A stretch of 64,000 nucleotides of DNA from an uncultured Candidatus Melainabacteria bacterium (lineage in GTDB: Bacteria > Cyanobacteriota > Vampirovibrionia > Gastranaerophilales > Gastranaerophilaceae), in the NCBI GenBank assembly GCA_934728585.1, contig CAKVDZ010000005.1:27497-91496 (forward strand). The letters are read 5' to 3'. The first letter of the stretch is position 1. Each line of letters starts with the position of its first letter. The notes under the pieces are model-generated. The model did no database searches. It had not been told where the DNA came from and saw only the letters and a program-made list of their open reading frames with translations. Made by a program: the position numbers and the translations under genes. Positions 33,956 to 42,898 of the stretch are shown piece by piece.

Positions 33956-34618
33956 TTAGTCATTGTAATTGAAATATGGTTTCTTACGATAATAATATGG
34001 CGATTTGTCGTATCTCATCGCATCTATTGATTGTATTTTTGCAAGCAGTGGTTTTGATGGTTTTAGCGCATACGCTTTTTTATAAAACTGACTTGCTTTA
34101 ACCAAATCTCCTAGTTTTTCGTTTGTTTCTCCTATATTATAGTACAGAGAATATTTATCTGCATAATTGTATTTATATGCCAATTTATAGTGCTTTATCG
34201 CCTTGTTAAAATCTTTGTTATCAAAGAAATATCCCGCGAACATGAAATGTGTAAATGAGTTTTTAGGATCCATGTTTATTCCTTGATTAAAGAATGAACG
34301 AGCAAGCGTGTATTTATTTTCTTTACCGTAAATATAACCGATTTTTCCGTAAGTATTGTATGATTCAGGGTTGATTTTTATCACTGTATTATAGTATCCG
34401 AGGGCTTCTCTGTAGTTGTTTTTTTTCTCAATTTGAGTTTTTGAAGCCTTTTCTGCTTTTAACAAATATTCATCGCCCTTTCGAAGATATTCTCCCTCTC
34501 TAAGTATTGAGTAGTCAATATTCACTGTATTAAACTCAATTCGGCCCTCAAGTGCAAGGGCATCATTTGAAAATAAAACTAGACATATGAGCAATAATAT
34601 TTTTGTTAATTTTTTCAT
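33956..34618 (-). CDS. Secreted TPR-repeat protein
   Basis: 220 residues. A signal peptide (MKKLTKILLLICLVLFSNDALA) is followed by about four TPR units: YREALGYYNTVIKINPESYN, ARSFFNQGINMDPKNSFT, AIKHYKLAYKYNYADKY, ASQFYKKAYALKPSKP. The product should be periplasmic and bind proteins. There is no ribosome site before the ATG and no well-spaced -10, so its initiation is unclear. It heads the operon with the hydrolase, the 63-residue protein and the peptidase. Confidence 0.8.
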   Translation of the reverse strand: MKKLTKILLLICLVLFSNDALALEGRIEFNTVNIDYSILREGEYLRKGDEYLLKAEKASKTQIEKKNNYREALGYYNTVIKINPESYNTYGKIGYIYGKENKYTLARSFFNQGINMDPKNSFTHFMFAGYFFDNKDFNKAIKHYKLAYKYNYADKYSLYYNIGETNEKLGDLVKASQFYKKAYALKPSKPLLAKIQSIDAMRYDKSPYYYRKKPYFNYND

Positions 34619-34700
34619 AAAATTTACTTAATAATTTACAACATTTACTATTATATCAGTAAACTTTAAGTTATCATAATATGTAACAGGGAGTAACATT

Positions 34701-35051
34701 TTGAACGATTTATATTTTTTATTATCATTTATCTTTTTAGGCACAGCATTTGTAATTGCTGGCGTTTTGACTGCTTTTATATGTTCTTATCGCTCAGAAA
34801 ATGTTGATAGAACTTCTTATGAATGTGGTGTGAAACTTTTTGGTGGAGCAAAGTTACAATATGATGTAAAGTTTATAAATTATGCAATCATGTTTTTAAT
34901 TTTTGATGCTTCTTTGATATTTTTATTTCCCTTTGCTGTAGTTTTATCAGAGTGTTCGCTATCAGTGCTTCTAACGATGATTTTTTTCTTAGGAGTACTA
35001 TTATTTATATTAATTTTTGCTATTGTTAAACGCATTTTGAGGTGGCAATAA
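34701..35051 (+). CDS. nuoA: NADH-quinone oxidoreductase subunit A
   Basis: 116 residues from a TTG with GGGAG upstream. Three membrane helices are visible (about 3-26, 55-78, 85-108) with the conserved YECGVKLFGGA loop. It is the first gene of an eleven-gene nuo operon. The stop overlaps the nuoB start by one base. Confidence 0.93.
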   Translation: MNDLYFLLSFIFLGTAFVIAGVLTAFICSYRSENVDRTSYECGVKLFGGAKLQYDVKFINYAIMFLIFDASLIFLFPFAVVLSECSLSVLLTMIFFLGVLLFILIFAIVKRILRWQ

Positions 35052-35611
35052 TGAATATAATTGTATCTAGTGTAGATTATATTTTAAATTGGGGCAGAGC
35101 AAATTCTTTATGGCCACTAACTTTCGCTACATCTTGTTGTGGTATTGAAATGATGCATGCAACAATGAGTAAATGTGATCTTGCAAGGTTTGGTTCGGAA
35201 GTTTTTAGAGCAACTCCAAGACAAGCTGATTTGTTGATTTGTGCAGGAACGATTACTCATAAAATGGCACCAGTTTTATTGAAATTGTATAAACAAATGC
35301 CAGAGCCAAAATATGTTATTGCTATGGGTGCATGTGCTTGTGGTGGTGGTATGTTTGCACAAGATTCGTATTCAGTTGTCAAAGGTATAGATAAAATAAT
35401 CCCTGTTGATATTTATTTACCGATGTGTCCGCCAAAACCAGAGGCTTTGGTTGATGCAATTATGAAATTACAAAAAAATATAAAAAAAGAAACTATTTTA
35501 AAACGTGATGAATTTGTAGAAAAGCACGTTTCGAATTTAACTGAAACCTGCGGTATTCTTTCATCAGAAGATATTCAAATTTCTTATTTGGGGGCTGAAC
35601 TTGATGATTGA
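35051..35611 (+). CDS. nuoB: NADH-quinone oxidoreductase subunit B
   Basis: 186 residues from the ATG at 35051 (GAGG upstream). The ligands of the terminal N2 4Fe-4S cluster are present: Cys29-Cys30 in FATSCCGIEMM, the Cys in GACACGGG and in PMCPPKPEAL. It lies at the quinone site with NuoD. Confidence 0.96.
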   Translation: MNIIVSSVDYILNWGRANSLWPLTFATSCCGIEMMHATMSKCDLARFGSEVFRATPRQADLLICAGTITHKMAPVLLKLYKQMPEPKYVIAMGACACGGGMFAQDSYSVVKGIDKIIPVDIYLPMCPPKPEALVDAIMKLQKNIKKETILKRDEFVEKHVSNLTETCGILSSEDIQISYLGAELDD

Positions 35612-36035
35612 TATTTCTTTATTAACAAGCAAATTTGATGATATTTCGGTTGAAAATGACAAAATCAATGTTACAAAAAATTTAATAAGTCTTTTAGAAT
35701 TTTTAAAAGATGCACCAGAGTATAATTTTGATATGTTAACCTCAATTGTCGCTGTTGATTTGCAAGATGGTATTGAGCTTATTTATCAACTATATTCTGT
35801 TGAAAACTCTGAAAAGATTGAAATATCTTATATTACAAAAAATTTAGTTGCTCCAAGTGTTGTAAATATTTATAATTCTTCGTATTTTGATGAATGTGAG
35901 ATTTATGATTTATTTGGTGTAAATTTTGATGGTAATATAAACTTGAAAAGGCTTTTACTGCCAGATACTTGGATAGGACACCCACTTTTAAAATCCTACG
36001 TCCCATCAGATGAAAGGTTGGTGTGGAATGACTGA
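35604..36035 (+). CDS. nuoC: NADH-quinone oxidoreductase subunit C (short)
   Basis: 143 residues from the ATG at 35604, overlapping nuoB by eight bases. The C-terminal 30-kDa signature is present (DECEIYDLFGVNFDG, RLLLPDTWIGHPLLK). It is shorter than most NuoC (about 160-200) because the N-terminal part is reduced. It is a separate gene, not fused to nuoD as in E. coli. Confidence 0.9.
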   Translation: MIDISLLTSKFDDISVENDKINVTKNLISLLEFLKDAPEYNFDMLTSIVAVDLQDGIELIYQLYSVENSEKIEISYITKNLVAPSVVNIYNSSYFDECEIYDLFGVNFDGNINLKRLLLPDTWIGHPLLKSYVPSDERLVWND

Positions 36036-37128
36036 TATTATGAAAATTAATGTTGGACCACAACACCCATCAACTCACGGGGTTTTACATTTAGTTTGCG
36101 AACTTGATGGTGAAAATGTCGTTTCTTTAACTCCTGATGTAGGTTATTTACATAGAGGTTTGGAAAAACTTGCTGAAAGTAGAAGTTTTCTACAATATTT
36201 GCCTATGGTGGATAGAGTTGATTATTTAGGCGGATTTTTTACTTCTTATGCTTATTGTTCGACTGTAGAAAATTTGTTAGGGATAAAAACTTCTCAAAAA
36301 TCAGAGTATATAAGAGTTTTGTGTATGGAGTTAAATAGAATTGCTTCCCACTTGCTTTGGTTAGGAACTTTTTTACTTGATTTAGGGGCTTCTTCTCCTA
36401 TTTTCTATTGTTTTAGAGAACGTGATGAAATCTTGTCTATTTTTGAAGAAATAACAGGACAAAGAATGATGTATAACTACTTCACTTTCGGTGGAGTAAG
36501 AACCGATATTGAAGATGATTTGTTAAATAAAATTTTAAAGTTTATCGACACTTTTTCAAAAAAAATTGATGATTATGAAAAAATTATTACAAAAAATCCA
36601 ATTTTTACAGATAGAACAGTTAATAAGGGCGTTTTAACTCGACAAACTGCTTTAAAATTTGCGATTACTGGTCCAATTTTGAGAGCGAGTGGCTGTGAAT
36701 TAGATTTTAGAAAATCAAAACCTTATTCAATTTATAATGAATTAGATTTTGTCCCTGCTGTTAATAATTGTGCTGACAGTTTTGCAAGATATTCTGTAAG
36801 AATTGATGAAATGCGAATTTCAAGTATGCTTGTAAAACAATGTATTCTTTTCTTGAAAAAATCATCTGAAAAAGTCGAAAATGGTATTAATCCAGTTAAT
36901 ATAAAAGTTCCAGCTGGGGAGTATACTTCTTATGTTGAATCTTCAAGAGGACTTTTAAATTGTTATATTAAATCTGATAGCACAGATAAGCCTTACAGAG
37001 TAAAATGGAGAACAGGTTCTTTTTACGCTGTTCAATTGCTACCTGAATTAATGAAAGGTTCTTTGTATCAAGATTTAATTGCTATTTTTGGCTCATTAGA
37101 CGTAATTTTACCAGAGGTTGATAGATAA
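36028..37128 (+). CDS. nuoD: NADH-quinone oxidoreductase subunit D
   Basis: 366 residues from the ATG at 36028, overlapping nuoC by eight bases (ATGACTGA). NVGPQHPSTHGVLHL carries the quinone-site His; SRSFLQYLPMVDRVDYLGG and the C-terminal DVILPEVDR are as in the family. It descends from the large subunit of NiFe hydrogenase. Confidence 0.96.
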   Translation: MTDIMKINVGPQHPSTHGVLHLVCELDGENVVSLTPDVGYLHRGLEKLAESRSFLQYLPMVDRVDYLGGFFTSYAYCSTVENLLGIKTSQKSEYIRVLCMELNRIASHLLWLGTFLLDLGASSPIFYCFRERDEILSIFEEITGQRMMYNYFTFGGVRTDIEDDLLNKILKFIDTFSKKIDDYEKIITKNPIFTDRTVNKGVLTRQTALKFAITGPILRASGCELDFRKSKPYSIYNELDFVPAVNNCADSFARYSVRIDEMRISSMLVKQCILFLKKSSEKVENGINPVNIKVPAGEYTSYVESSRGLLNCYIKSDSTDKPYRVKWRTGSFYAVQLLPELMKGSLYQDLIAIFGSLDVILPEVDR

Positions 37129-38222
37129 TGAATTATTTATATTTTTTATATACACAATTTCTAACAAATCATAATATTCCAGTTATATTGGGCGATATAA
37201 CTTTTGCAATTTTGCCTTTTGTTATTGTAATTGCAGTGCTAATGCTTATGGTTTTGTTTTTGGTTTATGCAGAAAGAAAAATTTTGGCATTGTTTACTCA
37301 ACGTTTTGGACCAAACAGAGTGGGATATAAAGGAATTTTGCAAACAACTGCAGATGCTTTAAAATTGCTTTGCAAGCAAAATGTTACACCCGTTGGTGCT
37401 GATAAATTATTATTTAATTTAGCGCCAATACTAGTTTTTGTACCTGTAATTATTCTTTGGGGGTTAATTCCTTATTCTTCAGAATTTATTTTTATGAATT
37501 TTTCAGTAAGTTTATTATTATATTTTGCAGTAGCTGTCCTACCTGTATTAGGAATAGTTTTGGCAGGTTATGCAAGCAACAATAAGTATTCATATATTGG
37601 TGCAATTAGGTCTTGTGCGCAAATTATTAGCTACGAATTGCCAATTTCTTTTGTAATGCTATCAATCGTAACCCTTTCTTCAAGTCTTAATTTAAAAGAT
37701 ATTATATACTCCCAAATTTCTGACAGTGCAATTTTAGGTTGGTATATTTTCCCTTGTATTTTAGGGTTTTGCATAATGTTTGTTGCTGTATTAGCTGAAT
37801 TAAATAGATGTCCTTTTGACTTGCCAGAGGCAGAAAGTGAGTTAGTTGCTGGATATAATACAGAATACTCAGGAATGAGATTTGCATTCTTCTTTTTAGC
37901 AGAATATGCTCTATTGTTTATTATGTCTGCTTTTATGGTATGCATTTTCTTTGGTGGATTTTTACCAATCGGACAAAAGTATATTTCTGAAATGTTTTTT
38001 GCAAATAATGAATACTTGCAAACTTTTATTTATTTTGAGCAAGCTATCTGGCTGTTTATTAAGAGTTTCATTTTAGTTCTATTAATTATGTTAGTCAGAG
38101 CAACTTTGCCAAGAATGGCATCTAAATCGCTTCTAAAATTTTCTTGGTATTTTTTGTTACCACTTTCAATTATTAATTTCTTTTTAATTGTCATATTTAA
38201 GTACTTTTTAGGAGGTGTTTAG
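37128..38222 (+). CDS. nuoH: NADH-quinone oxidoreductase subunit H
   Basis: 364 residues with about eight membrane helices. YAERKILALFTQRFGPNRVG and CPFDLPEAESELVAGYNTEY are the conserved quinone-cavity loops. It joins the peripheral and membrane arms. The start overlaps the nuoD stop by one base. Confidence 0.97.
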   Translation: MNYLYFLYTQFLTNHNIPVILGDITFAILPFVIVIAVLMLMVLFLVYAERKILALFTQRFGPNRVGYKGILQTTADALKLLCKQNVTPVGADKLLFNLAPILVFVPVIILWGLIPYSSEFIFMNFSVSLLLYFAVAVLPVLGIVLAGYASNNKYSYIGAIRSCAQIISYELPISFVMLSIVTLSSSLNLKDIIYSQISDSAILGWYIFPCILGFCIMFVAVLAELNRCPFDLPEAESELVAGYNTEYSGMRFAFFFLAEYALLFIMSAFMVCIFFGGFLPIGQKYISEMFFANNEYLQTFIYFEQAIWLFIKSFILVLLIMLVRATLPRMASKSLLKFSWYFLLPLSIINFFLIVIFKYFLGGV

Positions 38223-38223
38223 T

Positions 38224-38631
38224 ATGATAAAATCTTTTCTAAATAAAATATTTGCTTTATTTCTAGGTCATTTTACAGTATTTAAACATTCTTTTAAAAA
38301 GCCTGTAACCGTCAAATATCCAGAACAAAAAATTAATGTTCCAAAGGCATTTAGAGGTTTGCATAATTGGAGTGAAAAAAAATGTTGTGCTTGCCATTTG
38401 TGCGAAAAAATTTGCCCTGCTGGTGCAATTAGGATAAATAACGATAACGAAAGAAAATCTTTTTCTTTGGATTTGAATAAATGCATTTTTTGTGGAAATT
38501 GTATGTATTATTGTCCAAAATCTGCTATCAAGATGACTGAAAAATTTGATTTAGCTACTAGCGAAAAATCAGATTTAACATTTGAAATAAATACTTTAAA
38601 AACACAAGAACATGGTAATATAATGGATTAA
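38224..38631 (+). CDS. nuoI: NADH-quinone oxidoreductase subunit I
   Basis: 135 residues from the ATG at 38224 (GGAGGTG upstream). Two 4Fe-4S motifs, CCACHLCEKICP and CIFCGNCMYYCP, form clusters N6a and N6b. It is on the short side for the family. The stop overlaps nuoJ by one base. Confidence 0.95.
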   Translation: MIKSFLNKIFALFLGHFTVFKHSFKKPVTVKYPEQKINVPKAFRGLHNWSEKKCCACHLCEKICPAGAIRINNDNERKSFSLDLNKCIFCGNCMYYCPKSAIKMTEKFDLATSEKSDLTFEINTLKTQEHGNIMD

Positions 38632-39200
38632 TGAACATGACAGATGCTAATTTAATAAATACAATTACATTTTATGGATTTTCGAGTGCAATTATTGCTT
38701 TTGCCTTAATTGCAATATTTTCACGCAAAATCATTTATACCTTAATTTTTTCTGCGTTAGTATTTTTCTTTGCAGGGGGCTTGTTTTTCTCGCTAGGTGC
38801 TGGATATAACGCTGTTGTACAAGTTATGATTTATGGAGTTGCTGTTCCTGTAATCTTCTTATTTGCTGTTATGTTTACTTCAAAAAGAGAAGATAAAATT
38901 TTGAATTTTGCTTTTACTCCAAAATTTTTCTTAACCTTTTTATCTGTAATCTTGCTTATAATGTTGTTATGCTATTCAACAACATTTGCTGTGTATATTA
39001 ATTCATCTGTTGCAGATTTCTTTAACGCAACAAAACCAGAATTTTCGGATTTTGATTCAATCGTGCTACTAGCAAATACTTTGTATTCAAACTATCAGTT
39101 GCCTTTTACAATGTTTGCAATTATCTTGTTAACATGTGTGATTGGGCTATCTGTTTTGAATTTTGTTAAAGAAGTAAGGGGGCGTAAAAATGGAGATTAA
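38631..39200 (+). CDS. nuoJ: NADH-quinone oxidoreductase subunit J
   Basis: 189 residues, five membrane helices. The central helix contains YNAVVQVMIYGVAVPVIFLF, the pi-bulge segment of the family. The 3' end overlaps nuoK by eleven bases. Confidence 0.93.
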   Translation: MNMTDANLINTITFYGFSSAIIAFALIAIFSRKIIYTLIFSALVFFFAGGLFFSLGAGYNAVVQVMIYGVAVPVIFLFAVMFTSKREDKILNFAFTPKFFLTFLSVILLIMLLCYSTTFAVYINSSVADFFNATKPEFSDFDSIVLLANTLYSNYQLPFTMFAIILLTCVIGLSVLNFVKEVRGRKNGD

Positions 39201-39516
39201 CTTATTGAATATTGGAATATCTCATTATTTGATTGTTGCGCTTCTATTGTTTTTGATAGGTGCTTTTGGAGTAATTATTTCTAGAAATGTTATCAAAATT
39301 TTGTTATGTCTTGAATTTATGCTAACAGCTGTAAATATTAATTTTATTGCATTTACATCTTATTTTGATGCGGTGAAATTTTCAGGTTTTGTTTTTTCTC
39401 TTTTTTATACCGCAATTGGTGCTGTTGAGATTGCAGTTGCGATAATTATTTTTTACTTAATGTACAGAGAAAAGAAAAGCGTTAATATTGATAAATATAA
39501 GGAGCTTAAAGGATAA
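39190..39516 (+). CDS. nuoK: NADH-quinone oxidoreductase subunit K
   Basis: 108 residues, three membrane helices. The conserved membrane Glu residues are in LCLEFMLTAVNINF and GAVEIAVAIIIF. AAGGGGG lies before the ATG inside nuoJ. Confidence 0.95.
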   Translation: MEINLLNIGISHYLIVALLLFLIGAFGVIISRNVIKILLCLEFMLTAVNINFIAFTSYFDAVKFSGFVFSLFYTAIGAVEIAVAIIIFYLMYREKKSVNIDKYKELKG

Positions 39517-41375
39517 TGGATTTTTTTGTACAAAATATTTATACAATTATTCTTATGCCATTATGGATTGCGATGTTAATTTTTATTGGCAAGCTCTTTG
39601 CTGTATTCCAGTTTAGAAAAGTAGTTGGCGCATTAACAGTATTTGGCTCTTTATATGCTTTAGTTTTTTCAACAGGTGCATTTGTTAAAACTCTTTTAAA
39701 TAAAGGTTTTACTTATGTTTTAACTAATCACTTTATCTCAATAGATGCGTTTAATTTTGATGTTGGCGTGTATTTAGATGGAGTTTCTGCATGGTTAATT
39801 TTATTAGTTGCAATTGTATCTTTACTAGTTAGTATTTACGCATATTCTTATATGCAATATGACAAAAGTTTTATGCGATTTTTTGGCTATATAAACTTAT
39901 TTATGTTTTCAATGTATGGCTTAATTTTATCTCCAAACTTGTTTCAAATGTACTTATTCTGGGAATTAGTTGGAGTTTCAAGTTATTTGTTGATTGGTTT
40001 TTGGTACAAAAATCCAGAGGTATCTTTTGCTGCTAGAAAAACCTTTGTAATTAATAGAATTGGTGATTTTGCCTTTTTATCAGGTATTATTTTAGCTGGT
40101 TATATTGTTTTAACTAATTTGAATAATTTTAAAGCGATTGCAATTCCATTCGACCAAATAGAAATAATTTCTGCTCAAATTTATGGCTGTACTTCAGACG
40201 GTATATTTATTTTATTATGTATTTTATTATTAATGGGAGCAGTTGCAAAATCAGCTCAATTCCCATTACACACTTGGTTAATAGACGCGATGAAAGGACC
40301 TGTGCCAGTTAGTGCGCTTATACACTCTGCAACTATGGTTACAGCTGGTGTATTGTTATTAATAAGACTTTACCCGTTATTTTCATTGAATGATATTGTT
40401 CTTCAAGTAATTGCTATAATTGGTGCAATCACTGCAATAATTTGTTCGATTTTTGCGATGTGTCAAAATGATATGAAAAAAATTCTTGCATATTCAACAA
40501 ATGCACAATTAGGTTTGATGTTTATAGCTATTGGAATGTGTTCTGTTAGTGTTGCGTTAATTCATCTAACAGCTCACGCAATTATAAAAGCTATGCTATT
40601 CCTAGCAAGTGGAGTCGTAATCTGTGCGCTTGGCGGAAATACAGATATAAAACTTGCTGGTGGATTAAGAAAACAGCTACCAACTACAGCAATTTCGTTT
40701 TTAATTGGTATATTTTCGTTGGCGGGCTTCTTCTTTGCTGGTTTCTCGTCAAAAGAACTAATGTTTTCTGCACTTTTAGAAGAAAAACACTATGTTTACG
40801 CAGTTTTATTCTTAGTTATTGCTTTTATGACAGCCTTTTATTTATTTAGATTATATTTCTATGTATTTGAGGGTGAAAAACACTATGTAGATGAATTAAA
40901 GCCTATTGATTTTAATATGAATTTAATTCCCGCAATATTTTCAATTTTAGTCATATTGCTTTGGTTCGTATTACCAAAATCAGAAAATATCTTAATGACG
41001 GTTATTATGTATATAGTGACGATTTCAGGTGTTTTCACGGCTTATATATTGTTCTATCAAAAGAATTTATTGAGGAAAATACCTTTACTTCAAGATGTAT
41101 TTTTTAACGGGCTTTACATAGACGATTTTTATTTAAAATTAGCGAAAATATATAACGCTATATCGCGTGGTTGTTATTTAGTTGACAAGTATATTTTTGA
41201 CGGAATTTCGTATTTCTTCTCTTTAACAACTAGATTAATTTCATGGACATTTTCAAAGTTACAAACAGGTAATATTCAAAGTTATCTATCTTATTCATTA
41301 TTCTTAGTAATGATGTGCTTTGGTGGTATTATCTTAGTTTACAGCTTAATAATTTATTTTTCTGAGGTGCAGTAA
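39516..41375 (+). CDS. nuoL: NADH-quinone oxidoreductase subunit L
   Basis: 619 residues, an antiporter-like proton channel at the tip of the membrane arm with about 16 helices. FWELVGVSSYLLIGFW holds the helix-5 Glu; GAVAKSAQFPLHTWLIDAMK and SALIHSATMVTAGV are typical. The C-terminal long helix region is present. AAGGA lies before the ATG. Confidence 0.96.
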   Translation: MDFFVQNIYTIILMPLWIAMLIFIGKLFAVFQFRKVVGALTVFGSLYALVFSTGAFVKTLLNKGFTYVLTNHFISIDAFNFDVGVYLDGVSAWLILLVAIVSLLVSIYAYSYMQYDKSFMRFFGYINLFMFSMYGLILSPNLFQMYLFWELVGVSSYLLIGFWYKNPEVSFAARKTFVINRIGDFAFLSGIILAGYIVLTNLNNFKAIAIPFDQIEIISAQIYGCTSDGIFILLCILLLMGAVAKSAQFPLHTWLIDAMKGPVPVSALIHSATMVTAGVLLLIRLYPLFSLNDIVLQVIAIIGAITAIICSIFAMCQNDMKKILAYSTNAQLGLMFIAIGMCSVSVALIHLTAHAIIKAMLFLASGVVICALGGNTDIKLAGGLRKQLPTTAISFLIGIFSLAGFFFAGFSSKELMFSALLEEKHYVYAVLFLVIAFMTAFYLFRLYFYVFEGEKHYVDELKPIDFNMNLIPAIFSILVILLWFVLPKSENILMTVIMYIVTISGVFTAYILFYQKNLLRKIPLLQDVFFNGLYIDDFYLKLAKIYNAISRGCYLVDKYIFDGISYFFSLTTRLISWTFSKLQTGNIQSYLSYSLFLVMMCFGGIILVYSLIIYFSEVQ

Positions 41376-42895
41376 TGAGTTTATTATCACTAAAAGCATT
41401 AATATTATTACCTTTTGTGTGTTGTTGTTTGTTTTTAACACCAATTTTTTCGGGTCATTCAGTACTAATAAGGCGTTTGGCTAAGACTTTTGCTGGCGGT
41501 ATATTTTTATATTCACTTTGCTTTTTTATGATGTTTAATCCTGCCGAGAATGTTAATTTTAGTGAATCTATGAAGATTTTTGGTGGTGAATGGCTTGAAT
41601 CTTTAGGTATATCAATGTCATTTGGTGTTGATGCCCTATCGCTTGTTATGGTAATTTTAACAACATTTTTGACATTGATTGCTTGCATGGCAAGCAAAGA
41701 AGTTATAAAAACAAAGCATTCATTATATTATGCTTTGATATTTTTGCTAGAAACTGCTATTTTAGGCGTTTTTTGCGCTCAAGATATTTTTGAATTTTTT
41801 ATGTTTTGGGAATTAGAATTAATTCCAACATACTTCTTAATTAGTTTATGGGGTGACGGGAATGCAAAAAAATCAGCGATGAAATTCTTGTTATATACTT
41901 TTGGCGGAAGTATATTTATGCTTTGCGGATTTTTAATGTTATATAACTTCCATTTTATTTCGACCTCGCAATTGACAGGAAGTATCTTAGAACTTAACTT
42001 CGATTATGATGTAGCGCCAATATATTTGCAATTAGTTGCTTCGATATTAATTTTTATAGGTTTTGCTGTAAAGCTTCCTATAATTCCACTTCATTCTTGG
42101 CTTCCAAGTGCGCACGTTGATGCTCCAACTCCAGTTAGTATTTTGCTTGCAGGTGTATTGTTAAAAATGGGTGCTTATGGTATCTTGCGTTTTAATATTC
42201 AGCTTTTGCCAGATCCATTTTTGTTAATGTTGCCATATCTTATTTTATTAGCTTTTATAAACATAATTTTTTCGGCAATACTTGCTTATCGACAAACTGA
42301 TATTAAACGAATTGTAGCTTATTCTAGTATATCTGCTATGGGTATGGTTTTATTAGGCTTGTGTTCTCTTGATTCAGTCGGTATTACTGGTGCAATATTT
42401 TTGATGCTTGCGCATGGTGTTGTAAGTGCAGGTTTATTCTTTATTGTCGGTATTATTTATAACCGTACGAAGACAAGAGAAATTTCTCAACTTGGTGGAA
42501 TAGCTTCTGTTATGCCAAGATTTAGTGCTTTTTCTCTAATAATTGTGCTATCTGCTGTTGGTTTACCAGGGTTAATTTTATTTGTTGGTGAATTTTTAAC
42601 TCTATGGGGTGCATTCAATTCTACAGTCTTAAATAATTATCTAATGCAAGTTATTGCTCTAACATCAGTTGTTGTAATAGTTTTATCGGTAGCTTATTGT
42701 TTAAGATTTTTCCATCGAGTTTATTACGATACGATTTTGGAGCGTTTTGAAAAAATTAGTGATATTACTATAAATGAAGCACTAGTTTTATTTTCAATAA
42801 CTTTAGTTATGATTTTATTTGGCTGTTTGCCAATGACTTTGGTAGAAACTATTCAAAGCTGTTTAACTACGTTTATAGGAGCTTTTGGAGGATAA
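41375..42895 (+). CDS. nuoM: NADH-quinone oxidoreductase subunit M
   Basis: 506 residues, antiporter-like, about 14 helices. FMFWELELIPTYFLISLWG holds the key Glu; KLPIIPLHSWLPSAHVDAPT and ASVMPRFSAFSLI follow the family. It overlaps nuoL by one base. Confidence 0.96.
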   Translation: MSLLSLKALILLPFVCCCLFLTPIFSGHSVLIRRLAKTFAGGIFLYSLCFFMMFNPAENVNFSESMKIFGGEWLESLGISMSFGVDALSLVMVILTTFLTLIACMASKEVIKTKHSLYYALIFLLETAILGVFCAQDIFEFFMFWELELIPTYFLISLWGDGNAKKSAMKFLLYTFGGSIFMLCGFLMLYNFHFISTSQLTGSILELNFDYDVAPIYLQLVASILIFIGFAVKLPIIPLHSWLPSAHVDAPTPVSILLAGVLLKMGAYGILRFNIQLLPDPFLLMLPYLILLAFINIIFSAILAYRQTDIKRIVAYSSISAMGMVLLGLCSLDSVGITGAIFLMLAHGVVSAGLFFIVGIIYNRTKTREISQLGGIASVMPRFSAFSLIIVLSAVGLPGLILFVGEFLTLWGAFNSTVLNNYLMQVIALTSVVVIVLSVAYCLRFFHRVYYDTILERFEKISDITINEALVLFSITLVMILFGCLPMTLVETIQSCLTTFIGAFGG

Positions 42896-42898
42896 TTT